Source: Rhizobium sp. ARZ01
GTDB taxonomy: Bacteria > Pseudomonadota > Alphaproteobacteria > Rhizobiales > Rhizobiaceae
Reading direction: 5' to 3'
DNA: 64,000 nt
Assembly (NCBI RefSeq): GCF_014851675.1
Contig: NZ_JACVAE010000001.1
Coordinates: 248,001-312,000 of the forward strand
Under the pieces are notes generated by a model, which ran no database searches, had not been told where the DNA came from, and worked only from the letters and a program-made list of their open reading frames with translations. The translations under genes and the position numbers were made by a program. Of this stretch, positions 25,326 to 34,300 are shown piece after piece. How positions within the stretch are numbered: position 1 is the first letter of the stretch; each line of letters opens with the position of its first letter.

Positions 25326-26699
25326 TCAGGCAGTCTCCAGCGTACGCGCCGGCGCTTCGTCCGAAGCGACCCGGCGTGCGCCGCCATAGACCGTCGTGCG
25401 ATCGAAACCAACGCGTGATGCGCCGGAGTGGCGGCTCGTGGCGACCACCTGGAACGCGTTGAGCGCGCCGCGGTGGAAGGAGAGGGCGCAGAGCGAGAGA
25501 TAGAGCAGCCAGATGCGCGTCTGCGGCATGCCGACGAGGGCGGCGCCCTCTTCCTTGCGCTCATAGAGGCGGCGCACCCAGTGCTCCGTCGTGTAGCCGA
25601 AATGCTCGCGCACGGCCTCGACCTCATGCACTTCGAAGCCGGCCTGCTCCAGCGCGCCTGTCGTCATGCCGATATGGTCCAGCTCGCCGCCCGGGAAGAT
25701 GTACTTGATGATGAACTGCATATAGGGCGTGAGACGCGGGAAGTCTTCTGGCCGCGCCGTGTTGCGGCGGAAGCTGGCCTGGCCGAAATAGACGCCGCGC
25801 GGGCGCATGTGCTTGCGCAGGTACTTGTAGAAATCCTGGTGGTTGGCGATACCGACATGCTCGATCATCTCGACCTGGGCGATCTTGTCGAAAATCTGGT
25901 CGGCTGCGAGGCTGCGGCAGTCGCGCAGTTCCACCCTGACGCGGTCGCCAAGGCCCATGTTCGCAACCTTGGTCTTCACGTGGGCGAATTGTTCCTCCGA
26001 CAGCGTCGTACCGTAGGCGTCGACGCCATAGTGCTGGGCGGCATAGCACAAGAGGCCACCCCAGCCGCAGCCGGGATCGAACAGCTTGTCGCCGGGTGCA
26101 AGGCGCAGCTTACGGCAGATGAGGTCCAGTTTGTTGAGCTGTGCCTCGTCGAGCGTGGAGTCTGGCGTCGGGAAATAGGCCGAGGAATACACCATCTCCT
26201 TGTCGAGGAAGAGTTCGTAGAACGCGTTGGAGAGGTCGTAGTGGAAGCCGATCATCTCCTTGTCGTTGCGGCCGCTGGTCGGCGTGACGCCGGCCGTCTT
26301 GGTGAAGCGCTTGACGAAGGAGGAGACCGAATAGCTCTTGAGCAGGATGGGCAGGGCCATCTTCAGCATGCGCGCCTTGTTGACCTTGCGCGGCAGTGCG
26401 AGGAACTGCAGGTGGTCGACATTGCGCATCGCGTCGACCGGGTTGGCACCAACGACGTCGAGGTCGCCCGTCGCGTAGAGTTCGGCGACACTGATCAGCG
26501 AGGGCTGGCGCAGCAGGCGGCGCAATACGTTTGCGGAGGCGATGACGAAGCGGATCTCTTCCTGCGCGCCTTGGCCGAGCGGTATGATCGTGCCGTCCCA
26601 AAGCTCCAGGCAAATATTGACGTCGAGATGTTTCGCCAATTCTCCGATGACGGCCTTGGTTGCATGCAATTCACGATCAGTACCAAGTTCACGCGACAT
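25326..26699 (-). CDS. Cyclopropane-fatty-acyl-phospholipid synthase-like methyltransferase
   Basis: SAM-dependent methyltransferase (457 aa) of the CFA synthase family, which methylenates unsaturated phospholipid acyl chains. It has the N-terminal lipid-proximal domain, then IGFHYDLSNAFYELFLD, VYSSAYF (usual form YSCAYF), the SAM loop LFDPGCGWGGLLCYAA, EMIEHVG, and FPGGELDHI. Asp-Pro in place of the usual Asp-Ile in the SAM loop is a small variation. The ATG at 26697-26699 has GGGAAG upstream; an open 17-codon extension is unlikely. It could act on lipids other than cardiolipin or phosphatidylethanolamine; rhizobia often carry two or more CFA paralogues. Confidence 0.88.
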   Translation of the reverse strand: MSRELGTDRELHATKAVIGELAKHLDVNICLELWDGTIIPLGQGAQEEIRFVIASANVLRRLLRQPSLISVAELYATGDLDVVGANPVDAMRNVDHLQFLALPRKVNKARMLKMALPILLKSYSVSSFVKRFTKTAGVTPTSGRNDKEMIGFHYDLSNAFYELFLDKEMVYSSAYFPTPDSTLDEAQLNKLDLICRKLRLAPGDKLFDPGCGWGGLLCYAAQHYGVDAYGTTLSEEQFAHVKTKVANMGLGDRVRVELRDCRSLAADQIFDKIAQVEMIEHVGIANHQDFYKYLRKHMRPRGVYFGQASFRRNTARPEDFPRLTPYMQFIIKYIFPGGELDHIGMTTGALEQAGFEVHEVEAVREHFGYTTEHWVRRLYERKEEGAALVGMPQTRIWLLYLSLCALSFHRGALNAFQVVATSRHSGASRVGFDRTTVYGGARRVASDEAPARTLETA

Positions 26700-26841
26700 A
26701 TAGCGACTTCCCGACGTTGAAAAAAACCGGAGTGCAATGTGCGGTTTCACAGCCCGTTGTCAACCGCTGATTGATCTACCGATAGCGCGGAAAGCGATCG
26801 CCGCGGCGGCGCTGGGCGCCGGCAGTGTCCTAAGGGTGACA

Positions 26842-26874
26842 CAAAAAAAGCCGGCCGCAGGGGGCGGCCGGCTT
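26842..26874 (-). terminator. Terminator for the leftward DUF6101 gene
   Basis: An 11-bp stem AAGCCGGCCGC (26848-26858) with GCGGCCGGCTT (26864-26874) and a 5-nt loop. On the minus strand it ends in a run of seven U. It lies 116 nt past the DUF6101 stop and separates that gene from the CFA-like gene. Confidence 0.85.
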
Positions 26875-26989
26875 GGGCAATTCCATAAGGGTGCGAGGCG
26901 GTCGCGACCGGAACTGCCGAAGGGATAGGGTGTCGTCGCGACTGGAGGAAAGCGCAAACGCCCTATGGGGTCATGTCGTCATCGCATGT

Positions 26990-27556
26990 TCAACGGCGGG
27001 CGATGATTTCCCGGCCCTCGATCTTCATCTGCACGCCGAGCTTGCCGGTCGAACGGCGAACGAGGAAGCGCGGCCGGCGGTCGGCGAAATAGGTGTGGTG
27101 GCGGCGCTTCCGTGCGGGGCGGGCCGGGAGCGAGCCGAGATGCATTTCCAGCGGACGGGCGACGCCATCGGCCTCCACCATCAGCATCGGGATGCGATAG
27201 GCTTCAGCCCAGCTGCGCCAGTCGGCAGCGATGTCGCACAGGTCGTGCGCAACGAGCAGCGGAATGCACAGGTCCTGATCGTCGTGATGCAATTCGAGCG
27301 TCACGGTAACCTCGCCGTTGCCGTGGTCGATCGCGCGTGCGGCCACGCCCTTGAAGGCGCGGGCGGGCAGGGCAAACGAAAGTGGCAGGCCGCTGGAGGG
27401 CAGGATCTTGCGCAGCACCGCGCCGCGCTCGTCGAGCGTGATCGTCACGTCGCTCGCATCGCTGCGCAGGGCGTAGGTGATCTGCTGGGGAAATCGTTTG
27501 GGGTCGAGCCGCAGTGTGCTTCCGGCCCAGGCCGGCTTGGAAACGGTGTTCAACAT
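26990..27556 (-). CDS. DUF6101 family protein
   Basis: A 188-residue soluble protein of a family I recall as restricted to Rhizobiales (DUF6101), function unknown. It opens with a conserved basic segment (AGSTLRLDPKRFPQQITYAL), continues with beta-rich VTITLDERGAVLRKIL and a central VAARAIDHGNGEVTVTLELHH, and ends in a strongly basic region (ARPARKRRHHTYFADRRPRFLVRR). The basic C-terminus suggests nucleic acid or membrane surface contact but nothing specific can be claimed. It has its own terminator. Confidence 0.75.
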   Translation of the reverse strand: MLNTVSKPAWAGSTLRLDPKRFPQQITYALRSDASDVTITLDERGAVLRKILPSSGLPLSFALPARAFKGVAARAIDHGNGEVTVTLELHHDDQDLCIPLLVAHDLCDIAADWRSWAEAYRIPMLMVEADGVARPLEMHLGSLPARPARKRRHHTYFADRRPRFLVRRSTGKLGVQMKIEGREIIARR

Positions 27557-27695
27557 GTTTTTCGCCCTTGTCTTCCTTGAGAGCCGGTATCCGGTCTTCT
27601 CCTGGGGACTTTGCGTCCCTCTATGGCGTGAAGATTAGGCGCCGCATCTTCCGCTCCGCTTAAAAATCGCGGTTAAGAAAACTTTGCCCGAGCGG

Positions 27696-27842
27696 ATGGT
27701 TAGCAAAATGCCGCCCGGTCAAGGTTTCCGCTTCGTCAACGTACGGTTCGACAGCCACGGACAAGGCAGCGCGGCCATGATGGGCAAAGGGTTTATGCGC
27801 ATGCGCGGCGTGACCGCCGTCGCCAAGGTGCAAAAGGGATAG
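27696..27842 (+). CDS. Possible 48-residue basic peptide upstream of the DUF1217 gene
   Basis: An ATG-started frame of 48 codons that ends 7 nt before the DUF1217 start. The peptide is basic and Met/Gly-rich (QGFRFVNVRFDSHGQGSAAM, then a short repeated MRM segment). No clear ribosome binding site precedes it, and the stop overlaps the AAGGGA used by the next gene. It may be a leader peptide or chance. Confidence 0.25.
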   Translation: MVSKMPPGQGFRFVNVRFDSHGQGSAAMMGKGFMRMRGVTAVAKVQKG

Positions 27843-27849
27843 TCTTACA

Positions 27850-30423
27850 ATGCTTTCGACTTACACGAGCTATAGTCTTCTCGCCAAGGATATGCTGACA
27901 TCGCTGAGCCGTGTTTCGCAGCAGACAATCAATGCGCGCGAGGCGGAATACTACAAGGCGAACATCGGCAAGGTCGGCTCGGTCGACGAGTTTCTAGATG
28001 ACTATCGGCTCTACAACTATGCAGTGAAAGCCTACGGCCTAGAGGATATGGCCTATGCCAAAGCTTTCATGCGTAAAGTCCTGGAAAGCGATCTGACCGA
28101 CCCGAACAGCTTCGTCAATCTTCTGACAGATACGCGATATCGTTCATTCGCGAATGCCTTCAGCTTCGAAGCGTCAAGCGTGTCGGCGCAAACCGAGGCT
28201 CAGCTCGATGAGATCATCGGGCTCTACTCGGCGACAGTCGCCAATGCCGGTTCGGCAATCAAGGAAGAAACGCGCTACTACAATATCGTCATCGACACCC
28301 TGACGGACGTGGACCAGTTGCTGAACAACGACCGCTTGCGCAACTACATGTTCACTGCCTTCGGTGTCGATCCGAAGACCTACTCGCGTGACACGATCCG
28401 CCAGCTCCTGACGAGCGACCTCAATGATCCGGCAAGCTACTTCAATACCGAATTTGCGGCCAAAATTCCGGTTGCGGAAGCGGCCCGCCAAGCAGCAGCC
28501 GACGAGTTGGCGCCGCTCGAGCAGCGGGAAGCCCACCTGCGCAGCATTGCCAAGCTGGAAGCGGATATCCCCAAACTGCAAGAAAGTATCGCCAGTCTCC
28601 AGGCCGAGATCGCCGCGCTCAGCGGAAACCCCGACGGTCTCGGAGACGAGGAGCTGCAAGCGATCATCGCGGCGAAGCAGGAGCAGCTAACTGCCCTTGA
28701 GAGCACGTTGACGGAATACCAAGACGACCTGGCGACAAAGCAGACTGCCGTCGCAGATCTGGATGCCTTGCTCATTCCCCGCTCCGAGGCCGCCGCTCGC
28801 ATAGCTTTCCTCAAGGCGGAGTCCGCCCGGCAGACCGCAGTGATCACGACGGTCGAGAAGTATCACGTGCTTGCGGCCGCCTATAACTTTAACACGGATG
28901 GTACAGCAACGGCCGGCACCGTTCAGGATGCCGACCAGAAGAAGAGCACGAATGAGCTCTATACACTCTCCAATCCACGCGTGACGACGGCCGCCGCGTT
29001 GCTGAACAAGGAGTATTTCGAGAGCCGCATCGGCAGCATAACTACGGTTGAAGAGCTCGTTTCCGATCCGCGCCTGCTGGCCTACGTCAAGGTGGCCTTC
29101 GATCTCGACAAATCTTCCGTCGTGGCGGCGACGATCCGCAACGTCCTGACGAGCGATCCTGACCCGGACAATGCCAGCAGCTACATCAACCAGTTCGGCG
29201 GTGCAAATAAGGAAAAGTATTTTGCGCTGCGTGCGGCCTTCAATTTCCAGGAGGACGGCACGCTAGCGGCGAGTGACGCGGCACAGACAGCCGAACAGAC
29301 CGCCAAGACCGGCGAAGGCTACCTGGTCCATTATAACGACAAGGACGACGCGGCGGATGAGCTCGCCGTCAAACGCTTCAAGAGCCAGATCGGCGCAGTG
29401 AAGACTGTGCAGGATTTTGTTGGCGAAGCCACGATCTACAACTTTGCCCTGAAGGCCTTCGATATTGATCCGAGCAAGGTCTCAGCCCTGACGATCAAGA
29501 ACGTGTTGAAGAGCGACCTCAACGATCCGCGAAGCTATGTGTATCAGTTAAAGGACGAACGCTTCGTAGAACTGGCCAAGGCTTTCAATTTCGGGCCTGA
29601 CGGAAACATCACACAGCCCAAGCTGGCTCAGGCTGAATCAGAAACTCGCGTGATGTCTCGTGCCTATGTGGTTGAAAAGTCCCGCTTCGGAACGGAAGAC
29701 GACCGCAAGCTCGCCGAAGAGGAGGCGAAATATTTCTCCGTCCAGATGCAAAAGGTCGAATCCGTCAAGGAATTTCTGTCCGATGCGCGTCTGGTCGCCT
29801 TCGTATTGGAGGCGAACGGTATCGATCTGGAGGGCGTGGACGCCGAGTTCATGGCGAAGATATTCACCTCGGACCTCAATGATCCCGACAGCTTCGTGAA
29901 CCAGCAGGCGAACCGTTCCTTCCGCAAGATCGTCGCGTCGTTCAACTTTAATTCCGAAGGGAAGGTCGTGCGGCCCGACGATGCCCAGATTCAGTCCAGG
30001 CGCGGCGTATTTGAGACGATCGACAGCTATATCCGTCAGATGATGGAGGAGGAGGCCGGTAACGACAATGCCGGGGTGCGCCTCGCCCTCTACTTCGAGC
30101 GCAAGGCCCCGTCGGTATCGAGCGCCTACGATATCCTCGCTGACGACGCACTCTACGAAGTCTTCAAGACCCTCCATAGCCTGCCCGACGACATTGGCAG
30201 TGCCGACATCGATGCCCAGGCGGAGCTGATCAAGAAGTACATGAACCTGGAAGATCTGCAGGATCCTGAGAAGGTGTCGAAGATGATCGCCAAGTTCGCA
30301 GTTCTCTACGACGTTGAGAACTTCAGTGAGACATCGGGGGCCGTTTCCATCCTTAGCGGCGGCGGAAACATCAGTGCCGATACGCTGTTGACCATGGCCC
30401 AGTTGCGAACGGGCGGGATGTGA
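27850..30423 (+). CDS. Large DUF1217 multi-repeat protein with an inserted coiled coil
   Basis: An 857-residue protein built from about six DUF1217 units. Each reads roughly YFxxxIGxVxSVDEFLxDxRLxxYxxxAFGxD, then a SDLNDPxSF turn, then a RxFAxAFNF helix. Units start near residues 33, 139, 387, 508, 620 and 720. A charged coiled coil (about 205-335, rich in Glu, Ala, Leu, Lys and Gln) interrupts unit 2 between its SDLNDPASYFN turn and its final YHVLAAAYNFN helix. DUF1217 proteins are known mostly from flagellar gene clusters; this one stands alone, with no signal peptide. AAGGGA lies 11 nt before the ATG. A structural or surface-assembly role is a guess. Confidence 0.85.
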   Translation: MLSTYTSYSLLAKDMLTSLSRVSQQTINAREAEYYKANIGKVGSVDEFLDDYRLYNYAVKAYGLEDMAYAKAFMRKVLESDLTDPNSFVNLLTDTRYRSFANAFSFEASSVSAQTEAQLDEIIGLYSATVANAGSAIKEETRYYNIVIDTLTDVDQLLNNDRLRNYMFTAFGVDPKTYSRDTIRQLLTSDLNDPASYFNTEFAAKIPVAEAARQAAADELAPLEQREAHLRSIAKLEADIPKLQESIASLQAEIAALSGNPDGLGDEELQAIIAAKQEQLTALESTLTEYQDDLATKQTAVADLDALLIPRSEAAARIAFLKAESARQTAVITTVEKYHVLAAAYNFNTDGTATAGTVQDADQKKSTNELYTLSNPRVTTAAALLNKEYFESRIGSITTVEELVSDPRLLAYVKVAFDLDKSSVVAATIRNVLTSDPDPDNASSYINQFGGANKEKYFALRAAFNFQEDGTLAASDAAQTAEQTAKTGEGYLVHYNDKDDAADELAVKRFKSQIGAVKTVQDFVGEATIYNFALKAFDIDPSKVSALTIKNVLKSDLNDPRSYVYQLKDERFVELAKAFNFGPDGNITQPKLAQAESETRVMSRAYVVEKSRFGTEDDRKLAEEEAKYFSVQMQKVESVKEFLSDARLVAFVLEANGIDLEGVDAEFMAKIFTSDLNDPDSFVNQQANRSFRKIVASFNFNSEGKVVRPDDAQIQSRRGVFETIDSYIRQMMEEEAGNDNAGVRLALYFERKAPSVSSAYDILADDALYEVFKTLHSLPDDIGSADIDAQAELIKKYMNLEDLQDPEKVSKMIAKFAVLYDVENFSETSGAVSILSGGGNISADTLLTMAQLRTGGM

Positions 30424-30430
30424 GACGGAG

Positions 30431-30456
30431 CCGGGGGCGCAACTGCGCACCCCGGG
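30431..30456. terminator. Bidirectional hairpin between convergent genes
   Basis: CCGGGG-GCGC-AACT-GCGC-A-CCCCGG forms a ten-pair stem with one bulged A, centred between the DUF1217 stop (30423) and the stop of the leftward FAD oxidase (30461). There is no long U-run on either side, so termination may be partial. Confidence 0.6.
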
Positions 30457-30460
30457 TAAA

Positions 30461-31897
30461 TTAAGATTCTGCCCGCAACACCTTTCCCGGATTCATGATG
30501 CCGGCAGGGTCGAAGGCACGCTTGATCCGGTGCATCAGGTCGATCTCGATGGCCGGGCGGACATCGGCCAGTTCGTCCCGCTTCAATTGACCGATACCGT
30601 GCTCGGCGGAGATCGATCCGCCGAACTTCCGCACGATCCCGTGCACGACCGCATTCACCTCGCGCCAGCGGTCGAGGAAAGCCTGTTTGTCCGCGCCGAC
30701 AGGTTGGGAAATGTTGTAGTGGATGTTGCCGTCGCCCATGTGGCCAAAGGCACAGATACGGGCATCCGGGATCATTGCGACGACGGCTGCATCCGCCTCC
30801 GCCATGAAGGCCGGAATGCTGGAAACCGGGACAGACACGTCGTGCTTGATCGATCCGCCTTCCGGTTTTTGCGCGAGCGACATGCTTTCGCGCATATGCC
30901 ATAGAGCCCGCCGCTGCTCGCCGCTCGCAGCGATTACCGCATCCTGGGCGAGATCCCCTTCGATCGCCTCGGCCAGCAATGCCTCGATCATCCGCCGAGC
31001 GGTCTCGGCCGAGTCCGACGTCGACACGTCGATCAGTGCATACCAGTCGTGTCGCGTCTGCAGCGGGTCGCGCACGCTGGGGATGTGCCTCATCGTGAAG
31101 TCGATGCCGATCCTCGGCATCAACTCGAATCCGGTCAGGGCCGGGCCGCAGCGCCGCGCTGCCAAGTCGAACAGCGCCAGCGCATCAGCCACGGAACGCA
31201 ATCCGGCGAAGGCGACCTCGTGACCGGCCGGGCGGGGCGCGAGCTTCAGCACGGCTCCTGTGATGACGCCGAGCGTGCCTTCCGCGCCGATGAAGAGGTC
31301 GCGCAGGTCGTAGCCGGTATTATCCTTCTTCAGACGCCGAAGTCCGTCCCACACTTCGCCGGTGGGAAGCACGACTTCCAGCCCCAGGCAGAGCTGGCGG
31401 GCGTTGCCGTACGCAAGCACCGCGGTGCCGCCCGCATTGCTGGAGAGATTGCCGCCGATCTGGCACGTTCCTTCCGAGCCGAGCGACAGAGGAAAGAGCC
31501 GATCCACCGCCTCCGCCGCCTTCTGGATGTCGGCCAATACGCAGCCGGCGTCGGCAACGATGACGTTGCCGATTGGATCAACGTCTCGGATGCGGTTGAG
31601 GCGGGTAAGTGACAGCACGACATCGGTCGCGCCCTCCCGCGGGATCTGGCCGGCGACGTGACCAGTGTTGCCGCCCTGCGGCACAATCGCCGTGCCGGTC
31701 TCCGTGGCGAGCTTGAGAATATCTGAGACCTCGCCGACGCTTCCCGGCCGCAACACCAGCGGCGTCGTCCCGTGGAAAAGCCCTCGGGTCTCGACAAGGA
31801 ACGGCGCGACTGCATCACTGGCGGTGAGCGCGTATTTTTCCCCAGTGATGGCGGAAAACCGGGCAATCAGATCGGGCGTGAGCGTAGGGACGGGCAT
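30461..31897 (-). CDS. FAD-linked oxidase (D-2-hydroxyacid dehydrogenase type)
   Basis: A 478-residue FAD enzyme of the GlcD/D-2-hydroxyglutarate dehydrogenase/D-lactate dehydrogenase group. The N-terminal FAD-binding domain (about 40-220) shows IVPQGGNTGHVAGQI and GSEGTCQIGGNLSSNAGGT; the C-terminal FAD-oxidase domain has the GHMGDGNIHYN motif that holds catalytic His residues and EHGIGQLKRDEL near the end. The exact hydroxyacid cannot be told from sequence. It starts 3 nt after the stop of the threonylcarbamoyl-AMP synthase gene, so the two are one leftward operon. Confidence 0.9.
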   Translation of the reverse strand: MPVPTLTPDLIARFSAITGEKYALTASDAVAPFLVETRGLFHGTTPLVLRPGSVGEVSDILKLATETGTAIVPQGGNTGHVAGQIPREGATDVVLSLTRLNRIRDVDPIGNVIVADAGCVLADIQKAAEAVDRLFPLSLGSEGTCQIGGNLSSNAGGTAVLAYGNARQLCLGLEVVLPTGEVWDGLRRLKKDNTGYDLRDLFIGAEGTLGVITGAVLKLAPRPAGHEVAFAGLRSVADALALFDLAARRCGPALTGFELMPRIGIDFTMRHIPSVRDPLQTRHDWYALIDVSTSDSAETARRMIEALLAEAIEGDLAQDAVIAASGEQRRALWHMRESMSLAQKPEGGSIKHDVSVPVSSIPAFMAEADAAVVAMIPDARICAFGHMGDGNIHYNISQPVGADKQAFLDRWREVNAVVHGIVRKFGGSISAEHGIGQLKRDELADVRPAIEIDLMHRIKRAFDPAGIMNPGKVLRAES

Positions 31898-31900
31898 CTT

Positions 31901-32875
31901 CTAGCTCCTCGGCGCGGCAGCTCGTTCGAGCCGGTCGTTAATGGCTTCGCCCAGACCGGTTGCAGGGATTGGTGCAAACGCAATCGAGCGGGCTCCGGTG
32001 GCATCCGCCTTCTGCATGTAGCCGAAGAGATTGGCCGCCGCTTCACGAAGGTCGCCGGAAGGGCTCAGGTCAAGCACGATGGTAGCCCGGTCCTCGCCTG
32101 GCAGCGCCTGCCCGCCGAAGCGGATCAACGCTTCACCCGGGGCGACTTCGCTGGCATTGAGCCGCACGCCTGCGTCGGGCGCATAATGCGAGGCAAGCAT
32201 GCCCGGCGCCTCGATCGTCACTCCGGCGCTCTTCGGCCGTATTATCGTGCAGCCGGTCAATTTCTCCACGTCGGAGACGTTGAGTCCTCCGGGCCGAAGA
32301 AGATGGATGGCACCGTCGACCACTTTCAGGATGGTGGATTCGAGCCCGACATCTGAAGCGCCGCCATCGAGGATCAGTTCGATCCTGTCGCCGAGGTCCG
32401 CATTTACGTGGCCGGCGCTCGTCGGGCTGATCCGCCCGGATGTATTCGCGCTCGGTGCCGCAAGCGGTCGACCGAATGCCGTCAGAACCTGATGTGCGAA
32501 GCCGGTAGGCACACGGATCCCGACCGTATCGAGACCGGCGCGCGCGAGCGGATGGATAGGCGTATCAGCCCTCACGGGCAGCACAAGCGTCAAGGGCCCC
32601 GGCCAGAACGCCTCGGCGATCCGGCGCGACAGCGGGTCAAACCGGGCATGCCGCTCCGCCATTTCAAGGTCCGCCATATGGCAGATCAGCGGGTTGAAGC
32701 GTGGCCGGCCCTTCGTTTCGTAAATGCGGGCGATTGCTTCCGGATTGGTCGCGTCTGCAGCCAGCCCGTAGACCGTCTCCGTTGGTATCGCGATCGGCAA
32801 GCCTTGCTCAAGAATCTCCATCGCGCGCCGAAGAGCCGCTTCGGGGTTCGTCCTCGTGTTGATGACCTCTGCCAT
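31901..32875 (-). CDS. L-threonylcarbamoyladenylate synthase (Sua5/TsaC family)
   Basis: First enzyme of the t6A37 tRNA modification pathway, making threonylcarbamoyl-AMP from threonine, bicarbonate and ATP. The 324-residue protein has the YrdC core (IAIPTETVYGLAADATN, IYETKGRPRFNPLICH, WPGPLTLVLP, AAPSANTSGRISPT, ILDGG) plus the C-terminal Sua5 domain (APGMLASHYAPDAGVRL onward), so it is the long Sua5 form. The ATG at 32873-32875 gives MAEVIN; an in-frame TTG three codons earlier is an alternative. It lies immediately upstream of the FAD oxidase gene. Confidence 0.93.
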   Translation of the reverse strand: MAEVINTRTNPEAALRRAMEILEQGLPIAIPTETVYGLAADATNPEAIARIYETKGRPRFNPLICHMADLEMAERHARFDPLSRRIAEAFWPGPLTLVLPVRADTPIHPLARAGLDTVGIRVPTGFAHQVLTAFGRPLAAPSANTSGRISPTSAGHVNADLGDRIELILDGGASDVGLESTILKVVDGAIHLLRPGGLNVSDVEKLTGCTIIRPKSAGVTIEAPGMLASHYAPDAGVRLNASEVAPGEALIRFGGQALPGEDRATIVLDLSPSGDLREAAANLFGYMQKADATGARSIAFAPIPATGLGEAINDRLERAAAPRS

Positions 32876-33064
32876 CTCGTCCAATCTTCACCGTTGATCG
32901 GTCCTCGCTTTACAGCCTTTGACGGCGAGATGCCAAGGCCGAAAGGGCACGGAAACGAACCCTGCGGGGAAGTGAAATCGTATTCGACGGTGCTTCAGCG
33001 TTAGATGCTTCGTAACCGATCACTGTTAATAGACGGGGTAACAGGGGAGAGTGGGTGCATTGAA

Positions 33065-34129
33065 ATGAACCAGAGGAAATCCTCCACCAACGATATTGCC
33101 TTGCGTATCGCGTCAGCGATGCACCAGATGGGCATTGATGCCTTGCCGCGAAACTATGAACTGGTCTACGAGGCCTATGCCGGGGCCAACCCCGAACTGG
33201 TTCGAGAATTCGTCGCCCTCGGAAAGTACAAGACCCAGGCCGCTCTCGACGAGCTTGGCCGGAAGTATCTACCGCATCATCACGAGGAAGGCGTCCTGCA
33301 GCGCTCGGCCGGTGCCGTCCGTGACGAGATGGCCAATTTCATGGCCCTGCTGCAGCAGGAGAAAATCTCGCTCAGTGATTACGGCCGCGTGATCGGAGAG
33401 GCGTCGCAGGCGATCTTTGCCGACAGTCCCGAGTCCTACTCGGCGCTTGGCAGCTCGATCGAGCGGCTGCGCCAGGCAACCGAGCAGCAGGCGACTCGCA
33501 ACGCTGCGATGGAGGCAAGCGTCGCGGCACAATCGGAAAACATGGATGAAATCCAGCGCGACCTGGCCGCTTTCGAGGCGACCAAGTTTTCCGATGCGGC
33601 CACGGGTCTGGGCAATCGTCGCGCCTTCAACAAGGCGGTCGCCAAGGTATACGCCAATTCCGAGCTCCCGGTTTCCTGCGGCCTTGCCATTGTCGACGTC
33701 GACGTCGGCAAGCGCTTTTCGCCGGTCCAGGTCGAAGCGCTGAATGACTACCTGATCCGTCACTATGGAGCGCTCGTCAAGCGGTCGACGCCGTCAACGG
33801 ACGTCGTCAGCCGTTTCGATGGGCTGCGTTTCGGTTTTCTGTTCTACACATCCGACGAAAACGAGATCGTCCGCTTGATTGGTGTGCTGCGCGCTGCCTT
33901 TGCCGCCGCGCCGTTGCGACACCCGGAAACGACGCGCAACCTCGGCAGCCTTACATTCTCGGCAGGCGTCTGCATGGTGGCTGAGGCCGGAAATGCCTTC
34001 GATTTCGTCAACTTCGCGGATAAGGCGTTGCAACAGGCGCAGGCCGCGGGCGGCAATCGCCTTGTCGTCCATCGCGGTGGCGATGGTGGGCCTGAGGGCA
34101 AGGACTGGATGATCTACAAGGCCGGCTAG
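33065..34129 (+). CDS. GGDEF-domain protein with degenerate active site
   Basis: A 354-residue protein with a helical N-terminal half (about 1-165) and a C-terminal GGDEF fold. The SDAATGLGNRRAFNKAV entry motif is well kept, but the signature loop GGDEF reads DGLRF (residues 252-256, in SRFDGLRFGFLF). The metal-binding strand is IVDVDVGKRF rather than DIDxFKxIN. Diguanylate cyclase activity is very unlikely; the domain could bind GTP or c-di-GMP or act by protein contact. The start is the ATG at 33065 (MNQRKSS); a 20-codon extension is less likely. No membrane segment is seen. Confidence 0.88.
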   Translation: MNQRKSSTNDIALRIASAMHQMGIDALPRNYELVYEAYAGANPELVREFVALGKYKTQAALDELGRKYLPHHHEEGVLQRSAGAVRDEMANFMALLQQEKISLSDYGRVIGEASQAIFADSPESYSALGSSIERLRQATEQQATRNAAMEASVAAQSENMDEIQRDLAAFEATKFSDAATGLGNRRAFNKAVAKVYANSELPVSCGLAIVDVDVGKRFSPVQVEALNDYLIRHYGALVKRSTPSTDVVSRFDGLRFGFLFYTSDENEIVRLIGVLRAAFAAAPLRHPETTRNLGSLTFSAGVCMVAEAGNAFDFVNFADKALQQAQAAGGNRLVVHRGGDGGPEGKDWMIYKAG

Positions 34130-34300
34130 GCCGCCGTCCGCGTCAACAATTCGCGTCTTTGTGCCAAGCCTGTGCCGGAACTTCCCGATTGGCTGCCGCT
34201 CGGTTTACTCAAAAATCAGCGTTGCCTAATATTCCGATTGGTGCAAACTTGTGCGCCTTCAGTGCTGTGATGATCGTTCCTGTCGACGGGGAGGTGTATC

